A program made the translations under genes and the position numbers. This document shows positions 1 through 11,021 of a DNA stretch of 64,000 nucleotides, piece after piece. The stretch's first letter is position 1, and each line of letters opens with the position of its first letter. Origin of the DNA: Cymodocea nodosa (lineage: Eukaryota; Streptophyta; Magnoliopsida; Alismatales; Cymodoceaceae); NCBI GenBank assembly GCA_036874045.1, contig CM072339.1, forward strand, positions 11,043,501 to 11,107,500, in the 5' to 3' direction. The notes under the pieces were generated by a model that ran no database searches, had not been told where the DNA came from, and saw nothing but the letters and a program-made list of their open reading frames with translations.

Positions 1-2
1 CT

Positions 3-540
3 CTCACGAATAAGCAGTTGTTGAAGCAAAGGTTGCTCTCTCTCAGAATGAAGGAAGGTACACCATTGAAGCAACATTTGGATAAGCTTAACACTATTCT
101 CATGGAGCTGAGGAACATTGGTGTTATTGTGGAAGATGAGGATGTTGCTCTCATCTTATTGGTATCTCTCCTTCTCTCCTTTGAGAATTTTGTGCAATCT
201 TTTGTGGTTGGCAAAGATTCTATTACCCTTGAGGAGGTAAGATCGAGTCTTCATTCTCGAGAATTGAGACATTTGGCTACACATGGTAGCAATGATGCTG
301 GCGGATCAGGTTTGACAGTGCATCATTTAGAGTCTAGAGGACGATAGAGTAGAAGAGACAACAGGCGCAGAGGCAGAAGTAAGTCTAGAGGTAGAATTTC
401 CAAGGACACTTGCAATTATTGCAAGGAAAATGGGCATTGGAAGGTAAACTGCCCTAAATTGAAGACTAAGGGAAATGCAACAGTCACTAAAAATGGAGAC
501 TCAAGGTTTGACTGTGATTTCTCCCTTACTATATGTTATA
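3..540 (+). pseudogene. gag: Element A gag, C-terminal part with zinc knuckle
   Basis: The frame is open from the left window edge to a TAG at 345-347 and then resumes. It encodes the C-terminal half of a copia capsid protein (motifs LKQHLDKLNTILMELRNIG and LHSRELRHL), a basic Arg-rich stretch, and a nucleocapsid zinc knuckle at 411-452. The knuckle has the spacing C-x2-C-x4-H-x4-C and all four ligands are intact. Gag packages the element RNA in cytoplasmic virus-like particles. The stop just before the basic stretch breaks the polyprotein. The start codon lies outside the window. The same region in B (4500-4985) is the closest relative here. Confidence 0.85.
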
Positions 541-930
541 GTGTCTACTCCAATCAGAGTTGGATTATGGATTCTGGTGTATCACTTCATATGACTCCTA
601 ACAGAGAATATTTCCATACATATGAGGAGGTAGATGGTGGATATGTCACTTTAGCAAATAATGATGTTTGTGACAGAACAGGTGTTGGATCTGTCAGATT
701 CAAGATGCATGATGGGACAGCCAAAGTCTTGGAAGATGTTTGGCATGTGCCAAGGTTAGGTAAGAGCCTTATTTCACTAATGGCTCTTGATCAGAAAGGT
801 TTCAATTTTTCAGGTGGAGGAGGTAAACTTCACGTTTTGAAAGGTTCCTTAGTAGTAATGAAGGGAATCAAGGATGGACCTTTATACATTCTTCAGGGCA
901 AACCTATCATTGGATCAGCAACTGCGACAA
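541..930 (+). pseudogene. pol: Element A aspartic protease domain
   Basis: Translation in the gag frame gives WIMDSGVSLHMT at about 561-596, the copia retropepsin active-site region. The DSG core is kept, but the usual following Ala is Val, explained by one C-to-T change. The flanking blocks DVWHVPRLGKSLISLMALD and the PLYILQG linker match B and the family pattern up to the pre-integrase region. The enzyme would cut the Gag-Pol polyprotein. It shares one open frame (459-1538) with the integrase remnant. Confidence 0.82.
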
Positions 931-1440
931 TAAGTGATAAACAGTCTATGTCAGCTATTTGGCATTCCAGGTTAGGGCATTTGGGTCTAAAGGGAATGCA
1001 GAAGCTCAACACACTTGGCAGAGATGTAGGCATAACTAGGCATTATACTGTTAGGGGAACTCCACAACAAAATGGAGTTGTAGAACGTCTCAATAGGACT
1101 TTGTTGGAGAGAGCTAGGTGTATGCTCTCTTATGTTGGGTTGGAAAAATGTTTTTGGGTTGAAGCTATTAACACAACCTCCTATTTGGTGAACAGGTCGC
1201 CATCTAATGCAATTGGTGACAATATCCCTTATGAAGTATGGATGGATAAAGTGGCTAACTACTCCAAATTGAAAGTATTTGGATGTCCTGCGTATTACCA
1301 TGTGAATCATGGTAAATTAGAGCCGCGTGCCAAGGAAGGCATCTTTGTGGGATATGGAATGGGAGTAAAAGGATATAGAATATATGATAAAGAAACAAGA
1401 AAGGCCATTCATAGCAGGGATGTTAACTTTGATGAGGTTT
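931..1440 (+). pseudogene. pol: Element A integrase with internal deletion
   Basis: The pre-integrase motif WHSRLGHLGLKGMQKL starts near 960 with the two His residues of the HHCC zinc finger. The sequence then jumps at about 1013-1025 to the region just before the catalytic Glu. The motif QQNGVVERLNRTL, with that Glu, is at about 1066-1104. Compared with B (about 5537-5905), some 370 bp are missing. They contain the two Cys of HHCC and the first two Asp of the DDE triad. The C-terminal block ending in KGYRIYDKETRK is retained. The deletion leaves the frame open, but the product cannot be an active integrase. Confidence 0.85.
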
Positions 1441-1565
1441 CTTTGATGCACAAGAAAGAAAAGCCAATAGTTTTGGATCCACCTAGTACTCCTGAGCAGG
1501 TGGAGCTTGATTTGAATCAACCGTTGATATCTTATTAGTTTGTTCCTCTTGATACAGATCAACGT

Positions 1566-2381
1566 TTGATTTTAGAAGATGATCGAGGAGATGAATTTGT
1601 TGAGGACACACGTCCAAGGTGTGTTGCCAGAGATCATCCTAGGAGGGATGTTCACCCTCCACAAAGGTATGACTACAATAATATGGTTGCTTTTGCCCTA
1701 CAGGTAGCTAGTGAGGTGGAGGATGCTGACCTACCTAGTTTTGATGCTACCATTAGCGGACCAAAAGCAGTATATTGGTTGGGAGCTATGCAAGAAGAAC
1801 TACAATCTTTGCATAAGAATAGGACTTGGGAGTTGGTAAAACGTCCCAAGGACAGGAATGTTGTTGGTTGCAAATGGATGTTCAAAAGGAAATCAGGAAC
1901 ACAGGGCAACCTTGGAATACAATACAAGGCAAGATTGGTAGCAAAAGGGTTTTCATAGAAGGAGGATGTGGACTTCAATGAAGTCTTTGCTCTAGTAGTT
2001 AGACACACCTCCATTCGAGTCCTTTTGGCAATTGTTGTAGTAAAGGATTTAGAACTTGAATAGTTAGATGTGAAAATAGCTTTCTTGCATAGTGATTTAG
2101 ATGAGGACATCTGGATGGAACAGTCAACAGGTTTTGCAGAAAGAGGTAGATCAGACCTCGTTTGTAAGCTGCAGAAATCTTTGTATGGGATGAAACAGTC
2201 TCCCAAGTAGTGGTATAAAAGATTTGATTCTTTTATCACTGATGTTGGTTTTGTTAGAAGTAGTTTTGATTCATGTGTCTATATTAAACAAATTAAAGAA
2301 GAATTTGTTTACTTGCTCTTGTATGTGGATGACATTTTGATTGCAACCAAAGATGTCAATGAAATACAGGTTTTAAAAGAC
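1566..2381 (+). pseudogene. pol: Element A reverse transcriptase, N-terminal part
   Basis: After a stop at 1536-1538, the frame resumes with the IN-RT linker and then RT motifs: WELVKRPKDRNVVGCKWMFK, YKARLVAKGFS, LDVKIAFLHSDLDEDIWMEQ, KSLYGMKQSP and the catalytic YVDD at 2322-2333. In-frame stops lie near 1956, 2059 and 2208. At each, B or the usual family sequence has a Gln codon, so the changes are C-to-T. The ORF is cut by X1 immediately after the YVDD region and continues at 10047. RT would copy element RNA into cDNA; this copy is dead. Confidence 0.88.
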
Positions 2382-2440
2382 ACATTTGTAATACTTTTAT
2401 GTGTTGTTAAACTAACGGCAAAAGTGCAAATTTTACATTT

Positions 2441-2506
2441 ATAACCACAAGCGCACAGTGCCCATTGTAATAAGCATGTGCAAGTACGGGTCGAATCCAC
2501 AAGGAG
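2441..2506 (+). other. Conserved block near the left end of X1, Pol III box-like
   Basis: The block ATAACCACAAGCGCACAGTG, about 30 bp of spacer, and GGGTCGAATCCAC are shared with X2 (24531-24596) with only a few transitions. GGGTCGAATCC differs by one base from the tRNA B-box form GGTTCGAATCC. The upstream GC-rich segment loosely resembles an A box at a plausible distance. No cloverleaf can be drawn, so this is not called a tRNA. Confidence 0.4.
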
Positions 2507-3137
2507 TTTGTTTTAAATAATTTTATTAAAACGATTGTTTGATAAAACATCCAAACCATTAAATCCATAATTAAAACTCTAATTACATGCAATTAAATTA
2601 CAATTTACAAAAATACAATAAAGATTTCAAAGGTAGCATAAAACTTGTTAATTCCTAGAGCTAACAGCTAGAAGACTCAAGAAAATCTTAAGTTCACATT
2701 TCTGGAATCACAGAAATTAGTCCGAATTCTAACTCTTCTTCCTTCCAACCTGGACATTGAAAAATCCAAAGAAAATATTGGTTGGAAAGGTAATCGAGTT
2801 ATCTTTAAAATGGAAGTGATTTCCTAAACTAATTCACTCTAGGTTGCTACCAAAGTCGGATATTAAAACAATGCGCAAAACGATTCTGAAAACATTCCAA
2901 AAATGTGTCGTTGGTGTAAAAATCATAACTCAATCAAATCTTCATAAAACACCACGAAATCACTGCGCCTTGAAAGATAACTCATTTGTTAGGAAAATTT
3001 ACAGGAAAACATTTCGGAATGTACAAAAGCAAGGCAACACGAAGGCGTCGAGCATAATTTCTATCACTCGACCAGTAAAACAGAGCAGATGCTACCTTCG
3101 AAAGAATAATTGAAAAATCGAAGAAATGCATTCTAAA

Positions 3138-3510
3138 TGTAATGTGTGTGTCTTCCTTCAAGTATATGTATGTGTCATTGAATATGGTTGTATTTCTTTG
3201 ATAATTTGTATAGGGGCAAACTTGTCTTTTGGGTATCACCAACTGTTGCCCCTATATATGTAAAGGGTCATCCACGTCCAAGGGATGCCATACCAAACCA
3301 TCCCTTGATTTCGTTCTCCCCCCTCTTTGTACCAGCAACCATATAGCAAGGAATCATGATAGATTGATCACTTGTGGACATACCCATGTTGGGGAACCAT
3401 GTAAATTTGTTGTTCTTCAAATTCTCCACTCGCAATCCTCTCTTCCATGCAAATCTCTTCTCCACGCCACCCCTAGATGCTCCACGTTTGTTTGATCTTT
3501 CCGCACAACA
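3138..3510 (+). repeat. Element B 5' LTR (373 bp)
   Basis: It starts TGTAATGTG and ends CGCACAACA. A TATATAT box is at 3253-3259, and the stem motif TGTGGACATA...AACCATGTAAA is at about 3372-3405. It pairs end to end with the 3' LTR at 8242-8614, and the primer-binding site follows two bases later. Confidence 0.94.
3253..3259 (+). promoter_or_regulatory. TATA box in element B 5' LTR
   Basis: TATATAT lies about 116 bp into the LTR. It is kept identically in the 3' LTR near 8357-8363. Confidence 0.5.
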
Positions 3511-3512
3511 AC

Positions 3513-3528
3513 TGGTATCAGAGCCAGG
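3513..3528 (+). other. Primer-binding site of element B (tRNA-iMet)
   Basis: TGGTATCAGAGCCAGG starts two bases after the 5' LTR. It is complementary to the 3' end of plant initiator tRNA-Met, the usual primer of copia elements. This one is a long match. Confidence 0.9.
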
Positions 3529-4241
3529 TTGGACATCTTTGGGTTTGCATCTGAAGTTTTGAAGAGTTTCATCAAGGTTCAAGCCATTTCCACAAGGGAT
3601 CTCTCCATTGTTGTAACTGTCGTCGTCGCCGGCGCTAGTCTGCACACTCCGACGCCAAGTTGTGCGCCTTCCTCTTCAGTGCTCCGTTATGTCTCAAATT
3701 TTGAGGACGTGTAGTAAGCTTCCTGATCTTCCTTCATTTAAAATTTTGAAGAGATTGATCAAGTTTCAAGCTATTTCTGCAACTGGCGTCGTCGTCGGCG
3801 CTAGTCTGCATACTCCGACACCAAGTCATGCGCCTTCCTCGTCCATGCTCCGTTGCATCTCAAATTTTGAAGACGTTTATTAAGCTTCTTGAACTTCCTT
3901 CCTTTAAAATTTTGCGGTTAGAAGTTTCGTATTCAGAGAGATACAGTAGGAGGCGTCTTGCTAGGGCAGAATAGTTTTCTAGGCGAGTGACACTTTGATT
4001 GTCGGATTTTGGGCATTTTGTGATTGTGGTTTTGTGCTTGGTTTGTGCGAGTATTTGCTACTGTTTTGTGATAAGTGGTGTGCTTGGCTTGTGGTTGATT
4101 GCATTTCATTGAAATCAGTAGTTTCAGTAGCATATTGTTGTTGAGATATTGCTTGCTATTGTGTACCTTGCTGCAGATTTGTGTTTGTTGAAATCACATT
4201 GTATCTTGTGTGTATTGCTGGTTGTTTGTTGTTTTGAAAAC
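3529..4241 (+). other. Element B 5' leader
   Basis: This is untranslated sequence between PBS and gag. It contains an imperfect direct repeat of about 150 bp: 3540-3715 and 3735-3880 share TTTGAAGA, GTCGTCG.CGGCGCTAGTCTGCA and TGCGCCTTCCTC blocks. No convincing ORF is present. Confidence 0.6.
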
Positions 4242-4985
4242 ATGAATACTTTGGGGTTGAAGATAGAAAAGTTTGATGGTAAAAATAGCTTCAGCTTATG
4301 GCAAATTAAGATGAAAGCACTTCTAAAGCAACAAGATATTTAGGCTCCTTTAAATAAGGAAACTACTCTGAACAGAAATTCGCCAGAGTTTGAATTGCAG
4401 GAGGAGAAAGCTCACTCCACAATCTTATTGTGTTTGTCTGATGAAGTTATAATAGAAGTTGCTGATGAATCTACCTCGTTAAGTCTTTGGTAGAAACTTG
4501 AGTCATTGTATATGACTAAGTCTTTAACAAACAAATTGTTGTTAAAGCAGAGACCGTTCTCTTTAAAGATGATAGAAGGTGTACCTCTTAAGCAGCATTT
4601 AGATCAGCTAAATACTATTCTGATGGAACTCAAGAATATTGGAGTAATCATAGAAGATGAAGATGCAGCTCTTATCTTACTTTGTTCACTCCCATTGAGT
4701 TATGAAAACTTTGTTTAGTCTTGTGTAGTTGGAAGAGATTCAATTACACTAGAAGAAGTGAGGTCCAACCTTCATTCCAGGGAGCTCAGGCACATGGTGT
4801 ATGGTAGAAACGAGGCAAGTGGTGTTGGCCTCTCAGTTTAGCAACAAGAGAACAGGGGAAGAAGCTAGAGACAAGGTGGAGGGAAGAATAGAAGTAGAAG
4901 CAAGTCGAAGGGCAAGTACTCTAGGGATACTTGCCATTACTATAAGGAGAAATGACACTGGAAATCACATTGTCCCAAGCTTATG
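4242..4985 (+). pseudogene. gag: Element B gag
   Basis: The ATG at 4242 begins MNTLGLKIEKFDGKNSFSLW, a typical Tork-type capsid N-terminus. LTNKLLLKQRPFSLKMIEG and LKQHLDQLNTILMELKNIG follow. In-frame stops near 4342, 4491 and 4717 fall where Trp or Gln is expected, and a frame change occurs near 4800. The zinc knuckle near 4933-4974 is damaged: its second Cys is Tyr and a Gly codon has become TGA. Gag would form the virus-like particle; this copy cannot. Confidence 0.85.
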
Positions 4986-5478
4986 AACAAAGGAAAGGTT
5001 GTTGTGGCAGAAACCAGTTCTGCGTTAGGTGATGACTTTTCTCTTACAGTTTGTTGTAGTGCCTATTTTGATGATCAGTGGATTATGGACTTAGGAGCTT
5101 CACATCATATGACTCCTACTAGGGAGTATTGTGACACCTACGAGCAGGTGGAGGGTGGTCAAGTGACTTTGGCCAATGATGATATGTGTTCTAGAGTTGG
5201 TGTGGGCACTATAAAATTTAAACTGCATGATGACACAGTTAGAATTCTAGAGGACGTTTGGCACGTCCCAAAGCTTGGAAAAAGTCTGATCTCACTGATG
5301 GCCCTTGATGCTAAGGGTTATAGATATATAGGTGGTGAGGGGAAGATCAGCATATTGAAAGACTCATTAGTTGTTATGAAGGGAACCAAATCTGGTCCCT
5401 TATACATTTTGCAGGGCACTCCAATTGTTGGCACAGCTACATCAGTTATATCTGGTCAACAGGATTTTTCTATCATGT
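4986..5478 (+). pseudogene. pol: Element B aspartic protease
   Basis: The open stretch 4983-5480 reads WIMDLGASHHMT near 5081-5116, the copia protease active site. The catalytic Asp remains, but the adjacent Ser of DSG is Leu (TCA to TTA), which would remove activity. DVWHVPKLGKSLISLMALD and PLYILQGTPIVG follow as in A. It ends at a TAG in place of the Trp codon that opens the pre-integrase motif in A. Confidence 0.85.
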
Positions 5479-6330
5479 AGCACTCAAGGATGGGTCATTT
5501 GGGGCAGAAAGGAATGCAGAAATTGAGTAGTCTAGGCAAGTTTGATGGGCACAAGGTTGCTTGTATTGACATGTGCAAGCATTGTGTCTTTAGCAAACAA
5601 AAAAGAGTGTCATTTGCACGCAGTCAACATAGCTCGAAGGGAGTTCTTGATTATATTCATGCTGATTGTTGGGGGCCTTCACGCCAGCCTTCTATTGCAG
5701 GTTCTAGATATTTTCTTTCTATCATTGATTATCATTCAAGAATGAACTGAGTTTTCTTTTTGACACACAAAAGTGAAGCTTTTTCTTGCTTCAAGCATTG
5801 GAAGAAGTAGGTAGAAAACGAAACAAATAGAAAGGTAAAATATCTTAGAACTGATAATGGTCTTGAGTTTTGTTCTCAAGAATTTGATAACTTTTGTAAA
5901 GATGAAGGCATTACATGGCATAACACTGTCAAGTATGCCCCTCAGCAAAATGGAGTGGCTGAAAGATTGAACAGAACACTCCTAGAAAAGGCACGTTGTA
6001 TGCTGTCTCATGTAGGTTTGAGCAAGAAGTTTTAGGCAGAGGCTGCTAACACAGCTTCCTATTTGGTGAATAGGTCTCCTTCTAGTGCCTTAGATGGGAA
6101 GATACCTCTTGAGGTATGGTTGAAAAGATCTGCTAGTTATTCAAAGCTTAGAATTTCCAGGTGTCTAGCTTACTATCATGTGAATAATGGTAAGTTGGAA
6201 CCACGTGCCAAGAAAGGCATATTTGTGGGATATGCTGTTGGTGTAAAGGGATATAGGATATATGATATTGAATCTCACAAAGTAATATATAGCCGTGATG
6301 TTACTTTTGATGAGAATTCTCTTTTGCAGG
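5479..6330 (+). pseudogene. pol: Element B integrase
   Basis: The zinc finger HSRMGHLGQKGMQKL...CKHCVFSKQ is complete. The catalytic core keeps all three DDE contexts: HADCWGPS (near 5660), RTDNGLEF (near 5850) and QQNGVAERLNRTL (near 5943-5985). The C-terminal part ends in VKGYRIYDIESHKVIYSRDV. Stops are at about 5748, 5806 and 6034; the last replaces the Trp of the motif FWAEA. Integrase would insert the cDNA. Unlike A and C3 this domain is full length, so it is the best view of Tork-type integrase in the window. Confidence 0.88.
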
Positions 6331-7500
6331 CAACAGATAAACTAGCAGGTGAAACACCAGAAATTGAGCACACCCTTCCTGAACAGATGGAGATAGATGA
6401 CGCACAACAGCCACCTATCACTGATCAAGTTGAAATTAGAGAAATCTCATCTGAAACTCAAGAAAATGAAGTTGAGGAGGAAGAGGTGGAGCAACCACCA
6501 CTAAGAACCATTGGCAAAGATCGTCCTAGAAGAGACGTTAGACCTCCGATTAGATATGGCTACGATAGTTTGGTTGCTTTTGCCTTACAAGTAGCAGTTG
6601 AGGTGGAGGATTCTGTTGATCCACCTACATATGAAGCTACAATGAAAGATTCAGAAGCTGGTCTTTGGATGTCTGCTATGGAGGAGGAACTCCAATCTCT
6701 CCATAAGAACAAGACTTGGGAACTAGTGAAACATCCAAAGAACACAAATATTGTTGGTTGCAAATGGGTCTATAAGAAGAAGATTGGGACTCAAGGCAAT
6801 GTAGGTGTGCAGCACAAGGCAAGATTAGTCGCCAAAGGTTATTCACAGTGAGAAGGAGTTGACTTCAATGAGGTATTTTCTCCTGTTGTACGTCATACAT
6901 CTATTAGAATTTTGTTATCCATTGTTGCAGCACAGAATTTAGAATTGGAACAACTAGATGTAAAGACGGCCTTCTTGCATGGTAAGTTGGAAGAAAATAT
7001 TTGGATGGAACAACCAACAAGGTTTGTGGTGAAAGGTAAATTTGATTGGGTGTGCAAATTAAATAAGTCCTTGTATGGACTTAAATAGTCACCACGCCAA
7101 TGGTACAAAAGGTTTGATGCCTTTATAGTTAAAGTTGGTTTTAGATGCAGCAACTATGATTCATGTGTATATGTTAAAACTCTTGATAAGAGTACACATG
7201 TTTATTTGTTATTGTATGTTGATGATATTCTTATAGCTGCGAAGAATATCAAAGTGATACAGGAGCTGAAGGACACATTAAAATTAGAATTTGATATGAA
7301 GGATCTTGGTCTAGCTGGTAGAATTCTTGGAATGGAGATTAGGCGTGAAAGAAATTCTGGTAAGCTGTTTTTGAATCAATAGAACTATATTGAGAAGATC
7401 CTTAGCAGATTTGGTATGGCTTCATGCAAAGCCATTAGCACGCCTTATGACAGAAATGTCAAATTGTCATCTGCGATGTGTCCACAAACTGATTCTGAAA
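6331..7500 (+). pseudogene. pol: Element B reverse transcriptase
   Basis: An acidic linker of about 80 codons is followed by WELVKHPKNTNIVGCKWVYK, HKARLVAKGYSQ, LDVKTAFLHGKLEENIWMEQ, NKSLYGLK, catalytic YVDD at 7215-7226 and MKDLGLAGRILGMEI. Stops at about 6849, 7087 and 7380 interrupt the frame. At 7087 A has a Gln codon, so it is C-to-T. The domain is otherwise full length. RT copies element RNA primed at the PBS. Confidence 0.9.
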
Positions 7501-8173
7501 AGCTTGATATGCAGTGAGTTCCTTATGCACAAGCAGTTGGAAGTCTTATGTATGCTATGGTATGCACTAGGCCTGATCTGGCATATCCTTTGAGTGTTGT
7601 TAGTAGGTTCATGTCCAACCCGGGCAGGGAACATTGGAAAGCAGTTAAAAGGATATTCAGATATTTGAAAGGAACTCCAAGTGTTGGCTTGATGTATCCA
7701 GCAGATCAAGGTTGTACTGTGGCTGGTTATATAGACTTAGACTATGCAGGTGATGTTGACAGAAGATCATTATCTAGTTATGTCTTCACATTTGCAAGTT
7801 CTATTGTGAGTTGGAAATCAACTCTTCAGCCTATGGTATCTCTGTCCACAACTAAGGATGAATATGTAGCTATGACAGAAGCTGCAAAGGAAGGGATTTG
7901 GTTGAAAGGCTTACTTGGAGACTTTGGTTGGCGCATTGATAAAGCTGATATCTTCTGTGATAGTCTTAGCGCTATTTGTCTCTCTAAGATAATGTCCTTC
8001 ATGATAGAACTAAACATATTGATGTTAAGTATCACTTCCTCAGGAATGAAGACAGGATAAAGATTATGAAGGTCAACACAAAGGACAATCCGGCTAATAT
8101 GTTTACAAAGGGCGTTGTTGAAAGCAAGTTCAAGCATTGCTTGGACTTACTCAACGTCTATTGCTGCTGCTGA
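7501..8173 (+). pseudogene. pol: Element B RNase H and pol C-terminus
   Basis: Conserved blocks are VGSLMYAMVCTRPDLAY, HWKAVKRIFRYLKGT, DLDYAGDVDRRSL, VSLSTTKDEYVAMTEA and DSLSAICLS. A 1-bp deletion near 7990 shifts the frame inside the SK-DN-V stretch that A preserves. The end reads on as TKHIDVKYHFLRNED in the other frame. RNase H removes the RNA strand during reverse transcription. The TGA at 8171-8173 is the natural end. Confidence 0.88.
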
Positions 8174-8228
8174 CCCAAGTTGGGTCTTGGTGATCCATCA
8201 CCTGTTCGTGGTGAAGATTGATGAAAGA

Positions 8229-8241
8229 CAAGGTGGAGATT
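8229..8241 (+). other. Polypurine tract of element B
   Basis: ACAAGGTGGAGAT abuts the 3' LTR. The same GGTGGAGAT core is used by A. Confidence 0.75.
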
Positions 8242-8614
8242 TGTGATGCATGTGTCTTCCATCAAGTATATGTATGTGTCATTGAATATGGTTGTATTTC
8301 TTTGATAATTTGTATAAGGGCAAACTTGTCTTTTGAGTATCACCAACCGTTGCCCCTATATATGTAAGGGGTCATCCACGTCCAAGGGATGCCATGCCAA
8401 ACCATCCCTTGATTTCATTCTCTCCCTTCTTTGTACTAACAACCATACAACAAGGAATCATGATAGATTGATCACCCGTGGACATACCCATGTTGGGGAA
8501 CCACGTAAATTTGTTGTTCTTCGAATTCTCCACTCGCAATCCTCTCTTCCACGTAGATGTCTTCTCCACACCACCCCTAGATGCTCCATGTTTGTTTAAT
8601 GTTTCCGCACAACA
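8242..8614 (+). repeat. Element B 3' LTR (373 bp)
   Basis: It starts TGTGATGCATG and ends CGCACAACA, the same length as the 5' LTR. The differences between the two are almost all transitions. The motif CCGTGGACATA...AACCACGTAAA is at 8476-8508. Confidence 0.94.
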
Positions 8615-8619
8615 CTAAA

Positions 8620-10046
8620 AAATTCCAAAAACTCTACATACGTATTTTACACTTAAAGTACTTACAAAAAAAGCTAATACACGATATATAACTTAGAGAA
8701 ATCAAGTTTTACAACATAGAACAAAACGAGGCTCATACTAGAATTTACAGTAAATAGGATATACACGCATTCACAAGGGTTAAGAGTTAGTTTTATGCAC
8801 AACATTCACATATTCACATGAAGCAACTATATTCCACGAAATATATTGTAAAACAACTAATATTCTTGAACAAAATCATCATTTAAATAACATACTACAA
8901 GTGCACATAACAAATGAATTAAAAACCTAAATACTCATACACATATGATATGAAAATTTGATATTCAAGTATGAGGATCTCTCTTCTCCAATATACCTTT
9001 GAGTTCACCTTTCTTCAAGCACGAGCTCCCTTTCAACCTTGAATCACGTCACACCAACACACCATAGGGCTGTCACCACCTGCAGCACGTCCAAAAGAGG
9101 TCTCTAGGGTTGCTTTGAAGTGGTAGTTGCACGTCTTCAACCACTTCCAAGATGTATGAAGTTGTTGGCTTTCCTCTCAATGTTGATGCTTCCTATTACC
9201 TCATCTTGAAGATCACGTCCCAAGCTCTTCCAATGCTACACACGTGCCTCCAATACCACCGATTTCACTTGTGGAGGTCCTTCCGTATGTCGGCTTGGAG
9301 TGGAGAGAAGGAGGTCTTCTAGTATGAGGGGGAAGACGTCTAGCTCACCAATCTTGGAGGAGAGCTCGTCCACAACCTTGGCTGGAAGAAGGGAGGACGG
9401 ATTTTTTCTTTGGAATTCTTTTCTTGGTCCTTTGCGTGGAGGAGAAAGGAGATGAGATGTTTCCTTGGTCGGCCATGCACTTTTCTCTTCCCTTGTCATT
9501 CATCAATGGAAAGAATTCAAACACCTTCCAATTTGTGGCCTCCTAAATTAAGCAAGTCTTGATGGTTGATTGATTGATATCTTCAAGAATTGGAAGTGTG
9601 TGATGGACAACCATGGGTTGTTGATTTCCCATGATTTAATCCAAGGGTCCACGTCCTCACCTATTTTCAACAACTCAAACATAACATTAAATGTATATGC
9701 ACATTACACATAAATTGCTACTCAATTATAAAGCAAAAATGAAATGTGCATAATATATTGCTTGCTCAATTGAGGATTATTTGATTTCATATCTTAATGA
9801 TAATTCTTTTAAGATATGCATGAAATCAACATATAAATTACTTATATCTACACATGGGCTAATTGACTAGGTGTAAATTTAATAAAGGATAAATTTGTGC
9901 ATTATTGACTATTTAACCAATAAAACATGCATAGTTCTAAAATATGATTTTCATGTAATCTTTCATAAGAACATATATAATGATGACTTATAATCCTTAA
10001 TATGCATGAATTAACATTTATAAAATGCACAAATTGATACTTTACA
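8620..10046. repeat. Right part of X1
   Basis: This is the continuation of X1 after B. It aligns with 25226-26662 of X2 throughout. The minus strand has an 87-codon open frame at 9236-9499, partly shared with 120 codons in X2 (25753-26115). No known domain is visible, so it is not called a gene. The right end has TATATAA-rich, AT-rich DNA. Confidence 0.75.
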
Positions 10047-10949
10047 ACATTGAAATCTGAATTTGCAATGAAGGATTTAGGATTGGTAGGTAAAATCCTT
10101 GGGATGGAGATTTATCGTGATAGGAACATTGGAAGATTATTTCTCCATCAGCACAGTTATGTTCTGAAGATTTTGAGCAAGTTTGGCATGGCTTCAAGCA
10201 AGGCCATTGGAATGCCCTATGATAGGAACCTGTAATTATCAGTTGCTATGGCACCTCAAACGCAATCTAAAAAGGAGTACATGAAGAAAGTTCCATATTC
10301 ACAGGCAATTGGCAGTCATATGTATACCATAGTTTGTACTCACCCTAATCTTGCTTACGCTCTTAGTGTAGTAAGCAGGTTTTTGTTGAATCCAGGGAAG
10401 AGTCATTGGTAGGTCGTGAAAAGGATCTTTAGGTACTTGAATGGCACATTTGATGTAGGATTGATTTATGGTGTTAAACATAACTATAGTATGGCTAAAT
10501 ATTCTGATTCAGATTTTGCAGGTGATGTTGATCAGCGTAGATCCTTAATAGGATATGTCTTCACATTGGCAGATTCCATTATTAGTTGGAAATCTACTCT
10601 ACAGCCTACTGTATCTTTATCCACCATAGAGGCTGAGTATATGGTGATGACAGAAGCTATAAAAGAAGGTATTTGGTTGAAGGGGTTACTTGGAGACTTT
10701 GGTCTACAATATGATAAAGTAGAAATTTTCTATGACAGTCTTAGTGCCATCAGCTTAACGAAGGACAATGTGTTTCATGACAGGACAAAGCACATTGATG
10801 TTCATTATCACTTTCTTAGAACAGAAGATCGCGTGAAGATTTTGAAGATCAACACACATGACAATTTAGCTGATATGTTTACGAAAGGCATTCTTGAAAG
10901 CAAGTTTAAGCATATCTTAGACTTACTTAATGTGTTTGCTTATAGTTGA
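10047..10949 (+). pseudogene. pol: Element A reverse transcriptase C-terminus and RNase H
   Basis: This is the continuation of element A after X1. It begins with the repeated target site ACATT and reads MKDLGLVGKILGMEIYRDRN, the conserved RT palm/thumb block. The RNase H domain follows, with SDFAGDVDQRRSLIGYVF, SLSTIEAEYMVMTEA, DSLSAISLTKD and HDRTKHIDVHYHFLR. Stop codons at about 10234 and 10411 break the frame. The last open stretch (10416-10949) ends in the normal copia terminus, just before the 3' untranslated region. It matches B at 7270-8173 throughout. Confidence 0.88.
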
Positions 10950-11010
10950 CCCTTCGGGTCTTTTGAGATGGAAATTTGTTTGGTTCTAGGTGGAGTTCGT
11001 AATTCAAGGC

Positions 11011-11021
11011 AAGGTGGAGAT
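11011..11021 (+). other. Polypurine tract of element A
   Basis: AAGGTGGAGAT directly precedes the 3' LTR. This is the standard copia position and sequence type for the plus-strand DNA primer. Confidence 0.75.

Larger units (their letters stand above)
3138..8614 (+). mobile_element. Element B: complete Ty1/copia (Tork/Tnt1-type) retrotransposon
   Basis: B is 5477 bp, with two 373-bp LTRs, TG...CA ends and a perfect CTAAA duplication (3133-3137 and 8615-8619). The uninterrupted site is seen in X2 near 25226. Internal order is PBS, leader of about 700 bp, gag, protease, integrase, RT, RNase H and PPT, all in plus orientation. The LTRs differ at about 28 of 373 positions by hand count, about 25 of them transitions. 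B is therefore not very recent and has decayed mainly by transition. About ten in-frame stops and a 1-bp deletion near 7990 make it non-coding today. Confidence 0.95.
2387..10046. mobile_element. Element X1: solo-LTR-like element interrupted by B
   Basis: The left end is TGTAATAC at 2387 and the right end is TTTACA at 10046. The pair TGTAA/TTACA is inverted and the element is flanked by perfect ACATT repeats (2382-2386, 10047-10051). Without B and its duplicated site, X1 is about 2178 bp, close to X2 at 2186 bp, to which it aligns from end to end. It has no terminal direct repeats, primer-binding site or recognisable pol, so a solo LTR of a larger LTR retrotransposon is the simplest reading. 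A non-autonomous element is the alternative. Orientation is not certain. Confidence 0.82.

Noticed and set aside
987..1310. Minus-strand ORF opposite element A integrase
   Set aside because: It lies antisense to recognised integrase motifs; codon pattern and conservation follow the plus frame.
1673..2239. Minus-strand ORF of 188 codons opposite A reverse transcriptase
   Set aside because: Shadow of the RT frame. The plus strand shows clear RT motifs, and similar shadows occur opposite B RT.
3229..3495. ORFs inside the LTRs of B (also 8333-8599)
   Set aside because: They lie wholly within LTR sequence, differ between the two LTRs and have no known domain.
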